A stretch of 64,000 nt of DNA from Catonella morbi ATCC 51271 (GCF_000160035.2 NZ_KI535366.1:350412-414411), one strand, 5' to 3'. Positions 34,948 to 44,265 are shown, counted from the first letter of the stretch. Numbers and translations: made by a program. The notes: a model not told the origin generated them from the letters alone.

Positions 34948-36243
34948 ATGTATAGAATGATTATGGAGCAATTAAAAAAATGGAAAATAAGTACTTCCAG
35001 AAAACCGCTAATCATGTATGGTGCAAGACAGATAGGAAAAACTTATAGTCTGCTTGAATTTGGACAGTCGGAGTATGACAATGTAGCATACTGCAATTTT
35101 GAGAACAGTTCAGAATTAATAAGTGTATTTGAAAAAGATTTAAACCCTGAACGGATAATTAATGAGCTTTCCATACTTAAAAGCATAACAATAATTCCCG
35201 AAAAAACTTTAATTATATTTGATGAAATACAGGGCTGCGAAAAAGCACATACTTTTCTTAAATATATGAATGAAACTGCCAATGAATATCATATTATTGC
35301 TGCCGGAAGCCTCCTCGGACTTGCTCTTAACAGGGGCAATTTCTCTTTTCCCGTTGGCAAAGTTGACACCATAAATATGTACCCTATGACTTTTGAGGAA
35401 TTTATTATAGCTTTAGGAGAAACCGCGCTCAGAGATATAATAATGGACGCTTCAAAAATTTTTTCACCATTAACTGAAGCAATCCATACAAAAGCTCTTA
35501 ACCTGTATTATACATATCTCGCTGTAGGCGGATACCCGGAAGCTGTAGTACGATATATTGAAAAGAAAGATTTTAATTTTGTAAGGGCTGTGCAGGGTAA
35601 TATTGCCGATGCTTATATCTCTGACATGGCAAAATACTCCACCCCTTCCGATACAGTCAAATCAATTTCAGCATATAACAGTCTTCCGGCACAGCTTGCC
35701 AAGGAAAACTCTAAATTTATGTATTCGGTTATAGGAAGCAATGCCCGTGCCAAGGATTATGAAAGTGCTTTGCAATGGCTTATTGCCGCCGGTGTGGTAA
35801 TCAAATGTAATAAGGTAACTGAAGGCAATCTTCCCTTAAAAATATATGAAGATGCTCTTTCTTTTAAAATGTATTATTCAGATGTAGGGCTTCTGTCTAT
35901 GAAGTCGGAGCTTCCCGCAGAAAACATCGTGCACAATCTAAAAATTTCCGATAAAATGAGAGGAATATTGGCTGAAAACTATGTAGCCGAAGAATTGTCT
36001 GCAAAAGGTATAATTCCATACTATTGGGCTTCAACTAATAAGGCAGAGGTTGATTTTGTCATTCAGACAGGTGGTAATGCCATCCCGGTAGAGGTAAAAT
36101 CCGCAGATAATGTAAGATCAAAAAGTCTTAAAATATACAGTGATAAGTATAAACCTGAATTTTCATTTAGATTTTCGGCTAAAAATTTCGGCTTTGAAAA
36201 CGGGATAAAGTCAGTACCTCTGTATGGGGTGTTTACTGTTTGA
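34948..36243 (+). CDS. AAA family ATPase with DUF4143 domain (second copy)
   Basis: This 431-residue protein has the same architecture as its left neighbour: Walker A GARQIGKTYS near residue 26, Walker B LIIFDEIQGC, and a C-terminal EVDFVIQTGGNAIPVEVKSAD nuclease-like core. The two proteins are clearly diverged, so this is an old duplication or two separate acquisitions. The ATG follows GGAG with 8 nt spacing. Function unknown. Confidence 0.87.
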   Translation: MYRMIMEQLKKWKISTSRKPLIMYGARQIGKTYSLLEFGQSEYDNVAYCNFENSSELISVFEKDLNPERIINELSILKSITIIPEKTLIIFDEIQGCEKAHTFLKYMNETANEYHIIAAGSLLGLALNRGNFSFPVGKVDTINMYPMTFEEFIIALGETALRDIIMDASKIFSPLTEAIHTKALNLYYTYLAVGGYPEAVVRYIEKKDFNFVRAVQGNIADAYISDMAKYSTPSDTVKSISAYNSLPAQLAKENSKFMYSVIGSNARAKDYESALQWLIAAGVVIKCNKVTEGNLPLKIYEDALSFKMYYSDVGLLSMKSELPAENIVHNLKISDKMRGILAENYVAEELSAKGIIPYYWASTNKAEVDFVIQTGGNAIPVEVKSADNVRSKSLKIYSDKYKPEFSFRFSAKNFGFENGIKSVPLYGVFTV

Positions 36244-36338
36244 ATATAATTCAATCTCAGTAGATAGTTTTTACCGGAATATCTGCTATAATAATCTCAT
36301 AAAGATTTATAATATCACCTTAAAGGAATAATAAAACT

Positions 36339-37454
36339 ATGCTAACAGAAACTAAAATACTTGACAGTGAAACCTTTGTCCCGCCTTATAATCTTCCTCC
36401 GGAAGAAACCATCTACTTTGATATAGAAACTACCGGATTTTCAGCCGATGTTACTGCTCTATATCTTATCGGCTGTATATATTATGATGATGGCAAATGG
36501 AAGCTAATCCAATGGTTCGCGGAAGATAAAAACTCCGAAAAAGAAGCCCTGACATCCTTTTCTGACTTTTTACAGGATAAAAAGTATCTGATTTGTTACA
36601 ACGGAACCACCTTTGATCTTCCATACCTCAGAAAAAAATATGAAAAACATAGTTTGGAATTTAATACAGATAAATTTGAAATAATTGATTTTTACAGGGT
36701 ATTCTCTTCGTACAAAAGTTTTCTTGGGATAAAGGGGCTTAAACAAAAAGATGCTGAAACTTATCTTGGTATATTCAGGGAGGATAAATTCTCAGGCGGA
36801 GAACTTATAGAATGGTATGCAAGGTATTTGAAACTTAGATTCAGCGATTCACCGGAAAAAGAAGAAATCTATAAGACTCTTATTTTGCATAACAGCGATG
36901 ACTTGGTAGGAATGGCTAAACTTACAGAGCTCTATAATTTTCTTCAAGCTATAGGTAAGCTTATAAACTCCGGTGAACCTCTTGATATTAAGTATGAGAT
37001 AAAGGACAAGATAAATACAATAGTGCTTTCTACATTTGTAGATTTTGATTTCATTAAAACTACCAAATTCTCTAAAGATGATTTTTATCTTGAAATAATT
37101 TGCGAAAATGCAAGAAATAAAGTTATTTTAGCTTTAGACATCTTTGATACCGAACTTAAATTATTTTATAAGGACTACAAAAACTACTATTATCTTCCAA
37201 AAGAAGATACGGTCATTCATAAAAGTCTGGCAGCCTTTGTAGATAAAGAAAATAAGACAAAAGCCACTGCAGCCAACTGCTATACCAAACATTCGGGAAG
37301 TTTTGTAAAAATACCCGAAGAACTTGACCTGCCTATACTAAGGACTGATTATTCCGATAAAATGTTATATACCCTTCTTGATGACAGGTTGCTTAATTCA
37401 AATGAAAAATTAAGCATAATATTCAAATCCGTACTAAGGTATATTATGAAATAA
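36339..37454 (+). CDS. YprB-like ribonuclease H-fold 3'-5' exonuclease family protein
   Basis: A 371-residue protein whose N-terminal half shows the DEDD exonuclease pattern: YFDIETTGFS (Exo I), CYNGTTFDLPYLRKKY (Exo II) and HNSDDLVGMAKL (Exo III). The C-terminal half (after residue 210) has no motif I recognise. Bacillus YprB is the named relative. It is monocistronic, with a weak ribosome binding site (AAAGGAATAA), and converges on nrdG. Confidence 0.83.
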   Translation: MLTETKILDSETFVPPYNLPPEETIYFDIETTGFSADVTALYLIGCIYYDDGKWKLIQWFAEDKNSEKEALTSFSDFLQDKKYLICYNGTTFDLPYLRKKYEKHSLEFNTDKFEIIDFYRVFSSYKSFLGIKGLKQKDAETYLGIFREDKFSGGELIEWYARYLKLRFSDSPEKEEIYKTLILHNSDDLVGMAKLTELYNFLQAIGKLINSGEPLDIKYEIKDKINTIVLSTFVDFDFIKTTKFSKDDFYLEIICENARNKVILALDIFDTELKLFYKDYKNYYYLPKEDTVIHKSLAAFVDKENKTKATAANCYTKHSGSFVKIPEELDLPILRTDYSDKMLYTLLDDRLLNSNEKLSIIFKSVLRYIMK

Positions 37455-37533
37455 ACTTAAACTTTTAGGGATGTAACACTAAGAAAAGATATACAAAAGA
37501 TTATGATTGGTTAACAACAACTCAAAATTATTC

Positions 37534-37608
37534 ACACCATAAATCACAGACCTAATATTCCGCATTGTACAGTAGAATAAACTGTTTTCGGTCTGTGATT
37601 ATGGGGTG
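37534..37608. repeat. Large inverted repeat between yprB-like gene and nrdG
   Basis: AATCACAGACC (37542-37552) and GGTCTGTGATT (37590-37600) pair perfectly and extend outward through CCATA/TATGG with one bulge. The loop carries a further ACAGT/ACTGT pairing. It lies between convergent genes and may terminate either transcript, but no clear U-tract follows. Confidence 0.55.
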
Positions 37609-37654
37609 ATATTACCAAATACCTATAAAATATCGCAATTTCAGGCCTGTTTAA

Positions 37655-38188
37655 TCAGTTCATATACTCAGACAAAACCACCTTATTTTCAGCTATACTT
37701 CTTTTCATATCTATTATACGCTGATTAGAGCTTCCTCTGAATTTAAGACTCAAATCCTTAAGTTCAAGCACAAACTTTCCATCTACAAGTACATCTGTAT
37801 TTTCAAGTATTTCCATTGTACACTCACAATGACAGCGTGAATTTGCACTATCAAGCAATTCTTCAAAGGTATAGCCCGAAAACAGCCAAATTGTTTTATC
37901 AGGCATTTCATTTTTAATTTTCTTAACAAGCCCTACTATGCCTTCCTGATTTCTGACTTCCATAGGCTCTCCGCCCAGAAGGGTAAGACCTGCAATAAAT
38001 GACGGAGAAAGGGAAGATATTATCTCCCCTTCTACCTCTGTAGTATATTCTAAGCCTGCATTAAAATCCCAGGCCATTTCATTGAAACAACCCTTACAAT
38101 GGTGGGTACAGCCGCTTACAAAAAGGCTCGTTCTTACACCCGGTCCATTGGCTATATCAAAATATTTTATTTCACTGTATTTCATCAT
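37655..38188 (-). CDS. nrdG: Anaerobic ribonucleotide reductase activating protein NrdG
   Basis: The 177-residue radical-SAM enzyme has the cluster motif CTHHCKGC (CX3CX2C), GPGVRTSLFVSG just before it, and TLLGGEPM. It installs the glycyl radical on NrdD. Its start overlaps the nrdD stop by 4 nt. Confidence 0.95.
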   Translation of the reverse strand: MMKYSEIKYFDIANGPGVRTSLFVSGCTHHCKGCFNEMAWDFNAGLEYTTEVEGEIISSLSPSFIAGLTLLGGEPMEVRNQEGIVGLVKKIKNEMPDKTIWLFSGYTFEELLDSANSRCHCECTMEILENTDVLVDGKFVLELKDLSLKFRGSSNQRIIDMKRSIAENKVVLSEYMN

Positions 38189-40389
38189 AAATGAAGAACT
38201 CTCTCCGCTATCTCTTGAGTGCGTCCCTGATTCCAGTACTGTGTACCGATGTAACCGCAGGTACGCCTTGCCACATTCATCTTATCCTGGTTTCTGTTAC
38301 CGCAATTCGGGCATTCCCAAACAAGCTTTCCGTCCTCATCTGTTACTATCTTAATTTCTCCGTCAAAACCGCAGCACTGACAATAATCGCTCTTGGTATT
38401 TAACTCAGCATACATTATATTATCATAAATATACTGCATAATAGAGATTACAGCCTCTACATTATTACTCATATTAGGTACTTCCACATAGCTTATGGCC
38501 CCGCCCGGAGAAAGCTTCTGGAAGTCCGACTCAAACTTAAGCTTTGAGAATGCATCTATTTTTTCAGATACATGCACATGGTAGCTGTTGGTTATATAAT
38601 TTCTGTCAGTTACTCCTTCGATAAGCCCGAAACGCTTCTGCAAACACTTTGAGAACTTATATGTGGTTGACTCTAAAGGTGTGCCGTATACTGAATAGTC
38701 TATGTTTTCTTCCTTCTTCCACTTATTACAAGCTTCATTTAACTTCTCCATAACCTTAAGAGCAAATTCCTTGCCTTCAGGTGAAGTATGGCTTGCATTC
38801 TTCATATATCTGGTCATCTCATAGACTCCCGCATAGCCAAGGGAAATAGTTGAGTAGCCATCATAAAGAAGCTTATCTACCTTCTCACCCTTTGCAAGCC
38901 TTGCTATAGCACCATTCTGCCAAAGAATAGGAGCCGAATCCGAAAGTGTGCCCACCAATCTGTCATGTCTTGCTCTCAAAGCTCTGTGACAAAGGTCAAG
39001 TCTCTCATCAAGGATTCTCCAGAATGCAGCCTCATTCTTCTTAGATGAGCAGGCTACATCTACAAGATTAATAGTTACCACACCCTGATTAAATCTTCCG
39101 TAGTATTTATGTTTTTTATCATCAAAATTCTTGGCTTTTGCTATATTTCCTACACCTGCATCCGTGAATCTGTCAGGTGTGAGGAAGGAACGGCATCCCA
39201 TACAAGGATAAACATCACCTTTTTCTCTGAGCATAATCTTCTCAGATATATAGTCAGGTACAAGACGTTTAGATGTACACTTTGCAGCAAGCTCAGTAAG
39301 GTAATAATACTTGCTGTCTTTAGCTACATTATCCTCTTCAAGTACATATATGAGTTTAGGGAAAGCAGGTGTAATCCATACTCCCTTTTCATTTTTAACA
39401 CCATGCATACGCTGATTAAGCATTTCTTCTATCACAAGAGCGAGATCATCTCTGATTTGGCCCTCAGGAACCTCATTTAAGTACATAAATACCGTGATAA
39501 AAGGAGCCTGTCCGTTAGTAGTCATAAGTGTGATTACCTGATACTGTATAACTTGTACGCCGCGCCTTACTTCCTCGCGTACTCTAAGTTCGGCAACCTT
39601 ATTTATCTTATCTGTATCAAGTTCTACTCCGGCCGCCGCAAACTCCTTAGCCACCTCTTTACGATACTTCTGTCTGCTCACATCCACAAAAGGCACAAGA
39701 TGACTGAGAGTAATACTCTGTCCGCCATACTGGTTACTTGCTATCTGCGCAATAGCCTGAGTAGCTATATTGCAGGCAGTCGAAAAACTCTTAGGTCTTT
39801 CAATCATGGTCTCTGAAATAACCGTTCCGTTTTGGAGCATATCCTCAAGATTAACCAGGCAGCAGTTGTACATATGCTGCGCAAAATAATCACTGTCATG
39901 GAAATGTATAAGCCCTTCTTCATGTGCCCTTACTATATCCTGCGGCAATAAGAATCTTCTTGTAATGTCCTTACTTACCTCTCCTGCCATATAGTCTCTC
40001 TGAACACTGTTTACAGTAGGATTTTTATTGGAATTCTCCTGCTTAACCTCTTCATTATCACATTCGATAAGGCTTAAAATCTGATCATCCGTAGTATTGG
40101 ACTGGCGAACTAAAGCTCTTTTATATCTATAGGTAATATATTTTCTGGCTACATGTGTTTTACCGGTTTTCATCAGTTCATCTTCAACCAAATCCTGAAT
40201 TTCTTCAACACTTAAAGCTCTATTCATACTACTGCACACTTTAGTAACATTCTCTGTAATCTTAAGCACTTCTTCCTCAGAAAGTTTTAAATCATCTGCA
40301 ACAACCTCATCATTGGCTTTTTGAACAGCCAGCTTAATTTTATTGCTGTCAAATATACTTTCCTGACCACTTCTTTTGATAATCTTCAC
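38185..40389 (-). CDS. nrdD: Anaerobic (class III) ribonucleoside-triphosphate reductase NrdD
   Basis: The protein of about 734 residues has an N-terminal ATP-cone (IKRSGQESIFDSNKI), a catalytic core, a C-terminal zinc site (CQCCG...CPNCG) and the glycyl radical loop RRTCGYIG close to the end. It makes dNTPs under anaerobiosis. I prefer a GTG start at 40389, with GGGAG about 10 nt upstream; a GTG at 40398 would sit almost on top of that site. Three NrdR-like boxes lie upstream. Confidence 0.96.
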   Translation of the reverse strand: MKIIKRSGQESIFDSNKIKLAVQKANDEVVADDLKLSEEEVLKITENVTKVCSSMNRALSVEEIQDLVEDELMKTGKTHVARKYITYRYKRALVRQSNTTDDQILSLIECDNEEVKQENSNKNPTVNSVQRDYMAGEVSKDITRRFLLPQDIVRAHEEGLIHFHDSDYFAQHMYNCCLVNLEDMLQNGTVISETMIERPKSFSTACNIATQAIAQIASNQYGGQSITLSHLVPFVDVSRQKYRKEVAKEFAAAGVELDTDKINKVAELRVREEVRRGVQVIQYQVITLMTTNGQAPFITVFMYLNEVPEGQIRDDLALVIEEMLNQRMHGVKNEKGVWITPAFPKLIYVLEEDNVAKDSKYYYLTELAAKCTSKRLVPDYISEKIMLREKGDVYPCMGCRSFLTPDRFTDAGVGNIAKAKNFDDKKHKYYGRFNQGVVTINLVDVACSSKKNEAAFWRILDERLDLCHRALRARHDRLVGTLSDSAPILWQNGAIARLAKGEKVDKLLYDGYSTISLGYAGVYEMTRYMKNASHTSPEGKEFALKVMEKLNEACNKWKKEENIDYSVYGTPLESTTYKFSKCLQKRFGLIEGVTDRNYITNSYHVHVSEKIDAFSKLKFESDFQKLSPGGAISYVEVPNMSNNVEAVISIMQYIYDNIMYAELNTKSDYCQCCGFDGEIKIVTDEDGKLVWECPNCGNRNQDKMNVARRTCGYIGTQYWNQGRTQEIAERVLHL

Positions 40390-40468
40390 GGCAATCACGC
40401 TCCCTTAAATATATTAACATTGTAGAACCGCCACAACCACCCGATACAAGCAGTTTTCAGCATTTTTT

Positions 40469-40544
40469 ATACAAGTTATTGTTAATTATTGATGTAAAGT
40501 ACAATATCTTGTGTTCCTGCGTCTACTATCATAATATATTCTAC
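40469..40544. promoter_or_regulatory. Three NrdR-like boxes upstream of nrdDG
   Basis: Compared with the NrdR consensus (ACACAATATATTGTGT), 40499-40514 matches at 13 of 16 positions, and 40469-40484 and 40529-40544 match at 11 each. The box starts are exactly 30 bp apart, close to the roughly three-turn spacing known for paired NrdR boxes. nrdDG is therefore probably repressed by NrdR. Confidence 0.65.
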
Positions 40545-40632
40545 AGGAAAATGAAAGCCCTTTTTAAATAAATCTAAAAATATAATAACACAATCTCATT
40601 CATATAATTTTCTTATAACTGTAGAATGAATT

Positions 40633-41310
40633 TTATTCTACAGTAGTAGTAATATTGACAACTTTAAGTACCTCTCCGACTACCTTAAATTTTACTTCAT
40701 AACCTGCAAAGCTCATACCATAAACTCTGGTTTCATCAGACTTTTGATATGAAGGTCTGGGATCTTCGGCAAGAACCTTAATTAAAGCTTCTCTTTTATC
40801 TGAATTTATCTTATTAATCTCGCTTTCCTCAACCTCTACCTGCAATTTATGCTTTCCTGTGGTCTCTGTATATCCCGCAAGCGCATCAATATGGCAGTCT
40901 GCATAGGGCAAATACGGCTTAATATCATAAATAGGTGTTCCGTCTAACAAGTCTGCCCCGCCAACGGTAAGTACAGGGCCTTCTTCAGTATCTTCCACAG
41001 AAATCAGTTTCACACTGGAAAGTCCTATGGGATTAGGGCGATAAGGCGACCTGGTTGCAAACACTCCCAGATGCTCATTTCTTGGGAGTCTTGGTGGTCT
41101 TACACTTGCCTTAAAGGCATCTGTCACAGTTTCTGAAAATTCCCAAATCAGCCATATATAATTAAACTGTTCCAATCCCTTAAAAGCATCTATATTTCTG
41201 TATTCAGGTTCAAAATATATCTTGGCTGTCAGTTCTTCTACCAATCCGCTCTGTCTGGGTATTCCAAATTTTTCCTTGAAATCCGTATGTATTCTTCCAA
41301 TTATTTTCAT
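40633..41310 (-). CDS. trmO: tRNA t6A37 N6-methyltransferase TrmO (TsaA family)
   Basis: The 225-residue protein begins IIGRIHTDFKEKFGIPRQSG and contains LPRNEHLGVFATRSPYRPNPIGLSSV, the hallmark of the TsaA/TrmO beta-barrel family that uses SAM to methylate N6 of t6A37. Together with mtaB it is the second t6A-modifying enzyme in the window. The ATG follows GGAAAC. It is 13 nt from the MATE gene. Confidence 0.9.
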   Translation of the reverse strand: MKIIGRIHTDFKEKFGIPRQSGLVEELTAKIYFEPEYRNIDAFKGLEQFNYIWLIWEFSETVTDAFKASVRPPRLPRNEHLGVFATRSPYRPNPIGLSSVKLISVEDTEEGPVLTVGGADLLDGTPIYDIKPYLPYADCHIDALAGYTETTGKHKLQVEVEESEINKINSDKREALIKVLAEDPRPSYQKSDETRVYGMSFAGYEVKFKVVGEVLKVVNITTTVE

Positions 41311-41322
41311 AAAGTTTCCATT

Positions 41323-42672
41323 CTATATCTTAATTTTAGTCCATTTCCCCTGTCTGAAACGTATTCCGGATAATATAAATCTGCTCATCTGATCGCCCAC
41401 TATTCCAAGCCATATACCGACTATACCCATTTTAAGGACATAACCAAAGAAAAATGATATACTTGTCCTTATTATGGTTACACTTATGGTAGATGATATG
41501 GCTGTGTAAAGTGTATCTCCCGCACCTCTTAGTGCACCTACATACACCACGCTCGGAATCTGGAAAAGAATGGCTGCTATCAACACATGACTTATGCTCA
41601 CACCTATATCAACCACTTGAGGATTATCAAAAAACATAGAATATATTCCCCTGCCACCAATTATATATACTATAGCAAGTGCTCCTGCTATTATCATTGC
41701 AACTATCCTACAGATAATTCCATATTTTTTTGCAAGTTCCGGCTTTTCTTCACCAAGACTTTTGCCAATTAGTGCTACAACTGTAGACTGAATACCATCT
41801 CCAAAAGAGTATGAAAGACTTAATAAATTCATACTTACCTGATGGGCTGCCATCTGTGAAGTTCCCTGATTAGCTGCCATAATAGCTGTAGACATAAAAC
41901 CTATCCTCATCAGAAGCTGTTCTAAGAAAATACTGTAACCAACAGAAGTAATATTTTTAAGGGCTGATATTGAAGGTTTGATTTTTTCAGTCATCATATA
42001 GCCAATATTAATAAAGCAGCTTTTCTTAGTAATTGACACTATGCTCATAATGCTTGCTACCACTGTTCCAAGTACTGTCGCTATGGCCGCTCCCGCTATT
42101 CCAAGCTTTGGAAAACCTAAATTACCGCCTATCAGGAGATAATTAAAAATTATATTCAATATATTACTGACCACATTGGTTCTCATAGTAATTCTGGTAT
42201 TGCCTATGCCGCGTTGAGCTGAATTTATAGCCATCTGCAAGACATTAAATATTATTCCGCCCATTATTATTCTGAAATAAGTTACTCCATACTCCTTTGT
42301 CTCAGAGGTTGCCCCACATAAATCCATAATATTCCCCGCAAAGACTAAGGCCAGTATACTTATAAAAATCGTAACTACGGATATAAAAATCAGTCCTGTT
42401 ATAACTATCCTGTTTGCATCCCTTTTATTCTGCTGTCCGAATCTCCTTGCCACCAGTGCAGATAAGGCCACATTAACAGCAATACAGACTGCCATACCGA
42501 GAAACTTTGGCTGTGCGGTAATTCCCACTCCTGCCACCGCATTTTCACCGAGTGCGCTTACCATATAAGAGTCAACAAGAGCTGTAAGCGAAAAAAATAC
42601 CGCTTCCAAAATAGCCGGCCAAGCCATATTCAATATGGTTCTTAAAATCTTCCTATTCTCATCTTCCATCAT
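41323..42672 (-). CDS. MATE family efflux transporter
   Basis: A 449-residue integral membrane protein with about twelve spans. Typical MATE stretches are MAWPAILEAVFFSLTALVDSYMVSALG at the N terminus, VALSALVARRFGQ and the later QGTSQMAAHQVSMN repeat. MATE proteins use sodium or proton gradients to extrude cationic drugs and metabolites. The structured element at 42776-42909 lies directly upstream and could control it. Confidence 0.9.
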   Translation of the reverse strand: MMEDENRKILRTILNMAWPAILEAVFFSLTALVDSYMVSALGENAVAGVGITAQPKFLGMAVCIAVNVALSALVARRFGQQNKRDANRIVITGLIFISVVTIFISILALVFAGNIMDLCGATSETKEYGVTYFRIIMGGIIFNVLQMAINSAQRGIGNTRITMRTNVVSNILNIIFNYLLIGGNLGFPKLGIAGAAIATVLGTVVASIMSIVSITKKSCFINIGYMMTEKIKPSISALKNITSVGYSIFLEQLLMRIGFMSTAIMAANQGTSQMAAHQVSMNLLSLSYSFGDGIQSTVVALIGKSLGEEKPELAKKYGIICRIVAMIIAGALAIVYIIGGRGIYSMFFDNPQVVDIGVSISHVLIAAILFQIPSVVYVGALRGAGDTLYTAISSTISVTIIRTSISFFFGYVLKMGIVGIWLGIVGDQMSRFILSGIRFRQGKWTKIKI

Positions 42673-42775
42673 CCTAATTCCCTTTTCACATTATAACTAT
42701 AGTCTAGACCTGTTAGGGAATTATTTCAAGTACCCATGTAATTAGGAAATAATTCTGTTTAGCATTCGGCCGGTT

Positions 42776-42909
42776 ACGTAAGCGATATCTGCACATCCGC
42801 CGCAGTACGATATTGAAATATAAACAGCCTCAGATAATAAATAGCTAAACAAACGCATTAGGCTTTTCACAGAAAACCGACGCGAGTGCAGACATTTATT
42901 ACCTGAGGC
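42776..42909 (-). other. Structured, relatively GC-rich intergenic element upstream of the MATE gene
   Basis: Arms at 42827-42842 and 42894-42909 form a 16-bp inverted repeat with one weak pair. Within the loop, TCTGCAC and GTTTAGC (minus strand) have perfect 7-nt complements (GTGCAGA and GCTAAAC) downstream, which would need pseudoknots or alternative folds. The stretch is distinctly less AT-rich than its surroundings. On the minus strand it is 3' of ilvA and 5' of the MATE gene, so it may be an ilvA terminator, a cis-regulatory leader, or a dispersed intergenic repeat. Confidence 0.45.
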
Positions 42910-42940
42910 ATCATTAAAACCTGTTGTTATTTTATTAAAA

Positions 42941-44161
42941 CTAATTAAGACTTCCCTTAGCCTTTACTTCTCTCGGCTTATAACCCTTTTTGCCAAGTCC
43001 GTCTATTATCTCCTGCTTATGCTCCATTCCATAAGCTTCCATAGTAATTATAAGCTCAACCGCTGCATTTCTGTTTATGTTTACAAACTGATTATGCTCA
43101 AGCCTTACAACATTTCCCTTTAACGCTGCAATTACCTCTGATACCCTTGCAAGCTCTCCCGGACGGTCAGGAAGAAGTACAGACACTGTAAATATTCTTC
43201 CTCTCTGTCTGAGACCGTGCTGAACCATGGAAGAAACAGTAATTATATCTATATTACCTCCGCTTATAATTGAAACAACCTTCTTACCCTGCACACCGAG
43301 CTTATTTATTGCAGCAACTGTAAGCAGACCTGAATTCTCCACTACCATTTTATGATTTTCTATCATATCAAGGAAATTAAGAGTAAGTTCCTCATCTTCA
43401 ACAGTAATAATATCATCAACATTTTCTTTGATGTACGGAAACACATTGGCTCCCGGAGTTCTTACTGCTGTACCGTCTGCTATAGTCTCTACTTTATTAA
43501 GACTTGTAACCTTGCCTGCTTCAAGAGATGCCTTCATACAGGCTGCTCCTGCCGGTTCAACTCCTATTACCTTAATCTTAGGATTAAGCATTTTAGCAAG
43601 TGTGGATACTCCCGCACAAAGTCCACCACCACCAATAGGCACAAGAATATAGTCAACTGTCGGAAGTTCTTTGAAGATTTCCATTGCTATAGTACCCTGC
43701 CCTGTAGCAACTACTTCATCATCAAACGGATGGATAAATGTCATCCCGTCTTCCTCAGCAAGTTTAAGTGCATAAGTACAGGCTTCATCATAAATGTCAC
43801 CGTAAAGAATTACCTCTGCGCCATAGGATTTGGTACGGTTTACCTTAATAAGAGGGGTGGTTGTAGGCATAACCACTATTGCCTTTACTCCAAAAAGCTT
43901 AGCCGCATAGGCTACACCCTGAGCATGGTTTCCCGCTGAAGCAGTAATCAATCCCTTATTTCTGTCCTCTTCTGAAAGAGTACTTATCTTATAATAAGCT
44001 CCTCTTACCTTATAGGCTCCCGTATACTGCATATTTTCAGGTTTAAGATATACCTTGTTTCCGCTTTGTGCTGAAAAATACTCGCTGTAAACAAGTTTGG
44101 TAGGGTTAACCACTTTTTTCACCGCCTCGGCAGCTTCTTCAAATTTCTCCAGTGTCATCAT
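42941..44161 (-). CDS. ilvA: Threonine ammonia-lyase with C-terminal ACT domain
   Basis: A 406-residue PLP enzyme. YLKPENMQYTGAYKVRGAYYKI holds the Schiff-base lysine, SAGNHAQGVAYAAK and the glycine-rich VPIGGGGLCAG bind the cofactor, and the last ~75 residues form an ACT domain (FTVSVLLPDRPGELARVSEVI). It converts threonine to 2-oxobutyrate for isoleucine synthesis or catabolism. The length is that of the short TdcB/IlvA class rather than the ~510-residue E. coli IlvA. The ATG follows GAGGTAAG. Confidence 0.94.
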   Translation of the reverse strand: MMTLEKFEEAAEAVKKVVNPTKLVYSEYFSAQSGNKVYLKPENMQYTGAYKVRGAYYKISTLSEEDRNKGLITASAGNHAQGVAYAAKLFGVKAIVVMPTTTPLIKVNRTKSYGAEVILYGDIYDEACTYALKLAEEDGMTFIHPFDDEVVATGQGTIAMEIFKELPTVDYILVPIGGGGLCAGVSTLAKMLNPKIKVIGVEPAGAACMKASLEAGKVTSLNKVETIADGTAVRTPGANVFPYIKENVDDIITVEDEELTLNFLDMIENHKMVVENSGLLTVAAINKLGVQGKKVVSIISGGNIDIITVSSMVQHGLRQRGRIFTVSVLLPDRPGELARVSEVIAALKGNVVRLEHNQFVNINRNAAVELIITMEAYGMEHKQEIIDGLGKKGYKPREVKAKGSLN

Positions 44162-44196
44162 AATCTTACCTCATTCTTCCTTAGTATCATATAAGA

Positions 44197-44218
44197 AAAG
44201 AGGCAAACCACTGCCTCT
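44197..44218 (-). terminator. Hairpin terminator between the toxin locus and ilvA
   Basis: AAGAGGCA and TGCCTCTT pair over 8 bp around a 6-nt loop. On the minus strand TTTTCTTA follows. It lies about 35 nt before the ilvA start, so it either ends the toxin transcript or acts as an attenuator for ilvA. Confidence 0.65.
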
Positions 44219-44231
44219 TTCCCAAACCTAC

Positions 44232-44260
44232 TTGCAAAAATTACAAGATTGGTTTATAAT
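44232..44260 (+). promoter_or_regulatory. Promoter of the antitoxin RNA
   Basis: TTGCAA (44232-44237), exactly 17 nt, then a perfect TATAAT (44255-44260). No protein-coding frame with a ribosome binding site follows on the plus strand, which points to an RNA gene. Confidence 0.75.
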
Positions 44261-44265
44261 CAGCT

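Noticed and set aside
34653-37490. Similar short sequences (TGTTACACTAAG and TGTAACACTAAG) flanking the second AAA gene and yprB-like gene as duplication or transposition marks
   Set aside because: The match is short and imperfect, and no transposase or terminal inverted repeats accompany it.
42778-42906. 42-codon minus-strand frame across the element upstream of the MATE gene as a protein-coding gene
   Set aside because: No ribosome binding site before its GTG or ATG, and the same bases form strong inverted repeats. Kept only as part of a structural finding.
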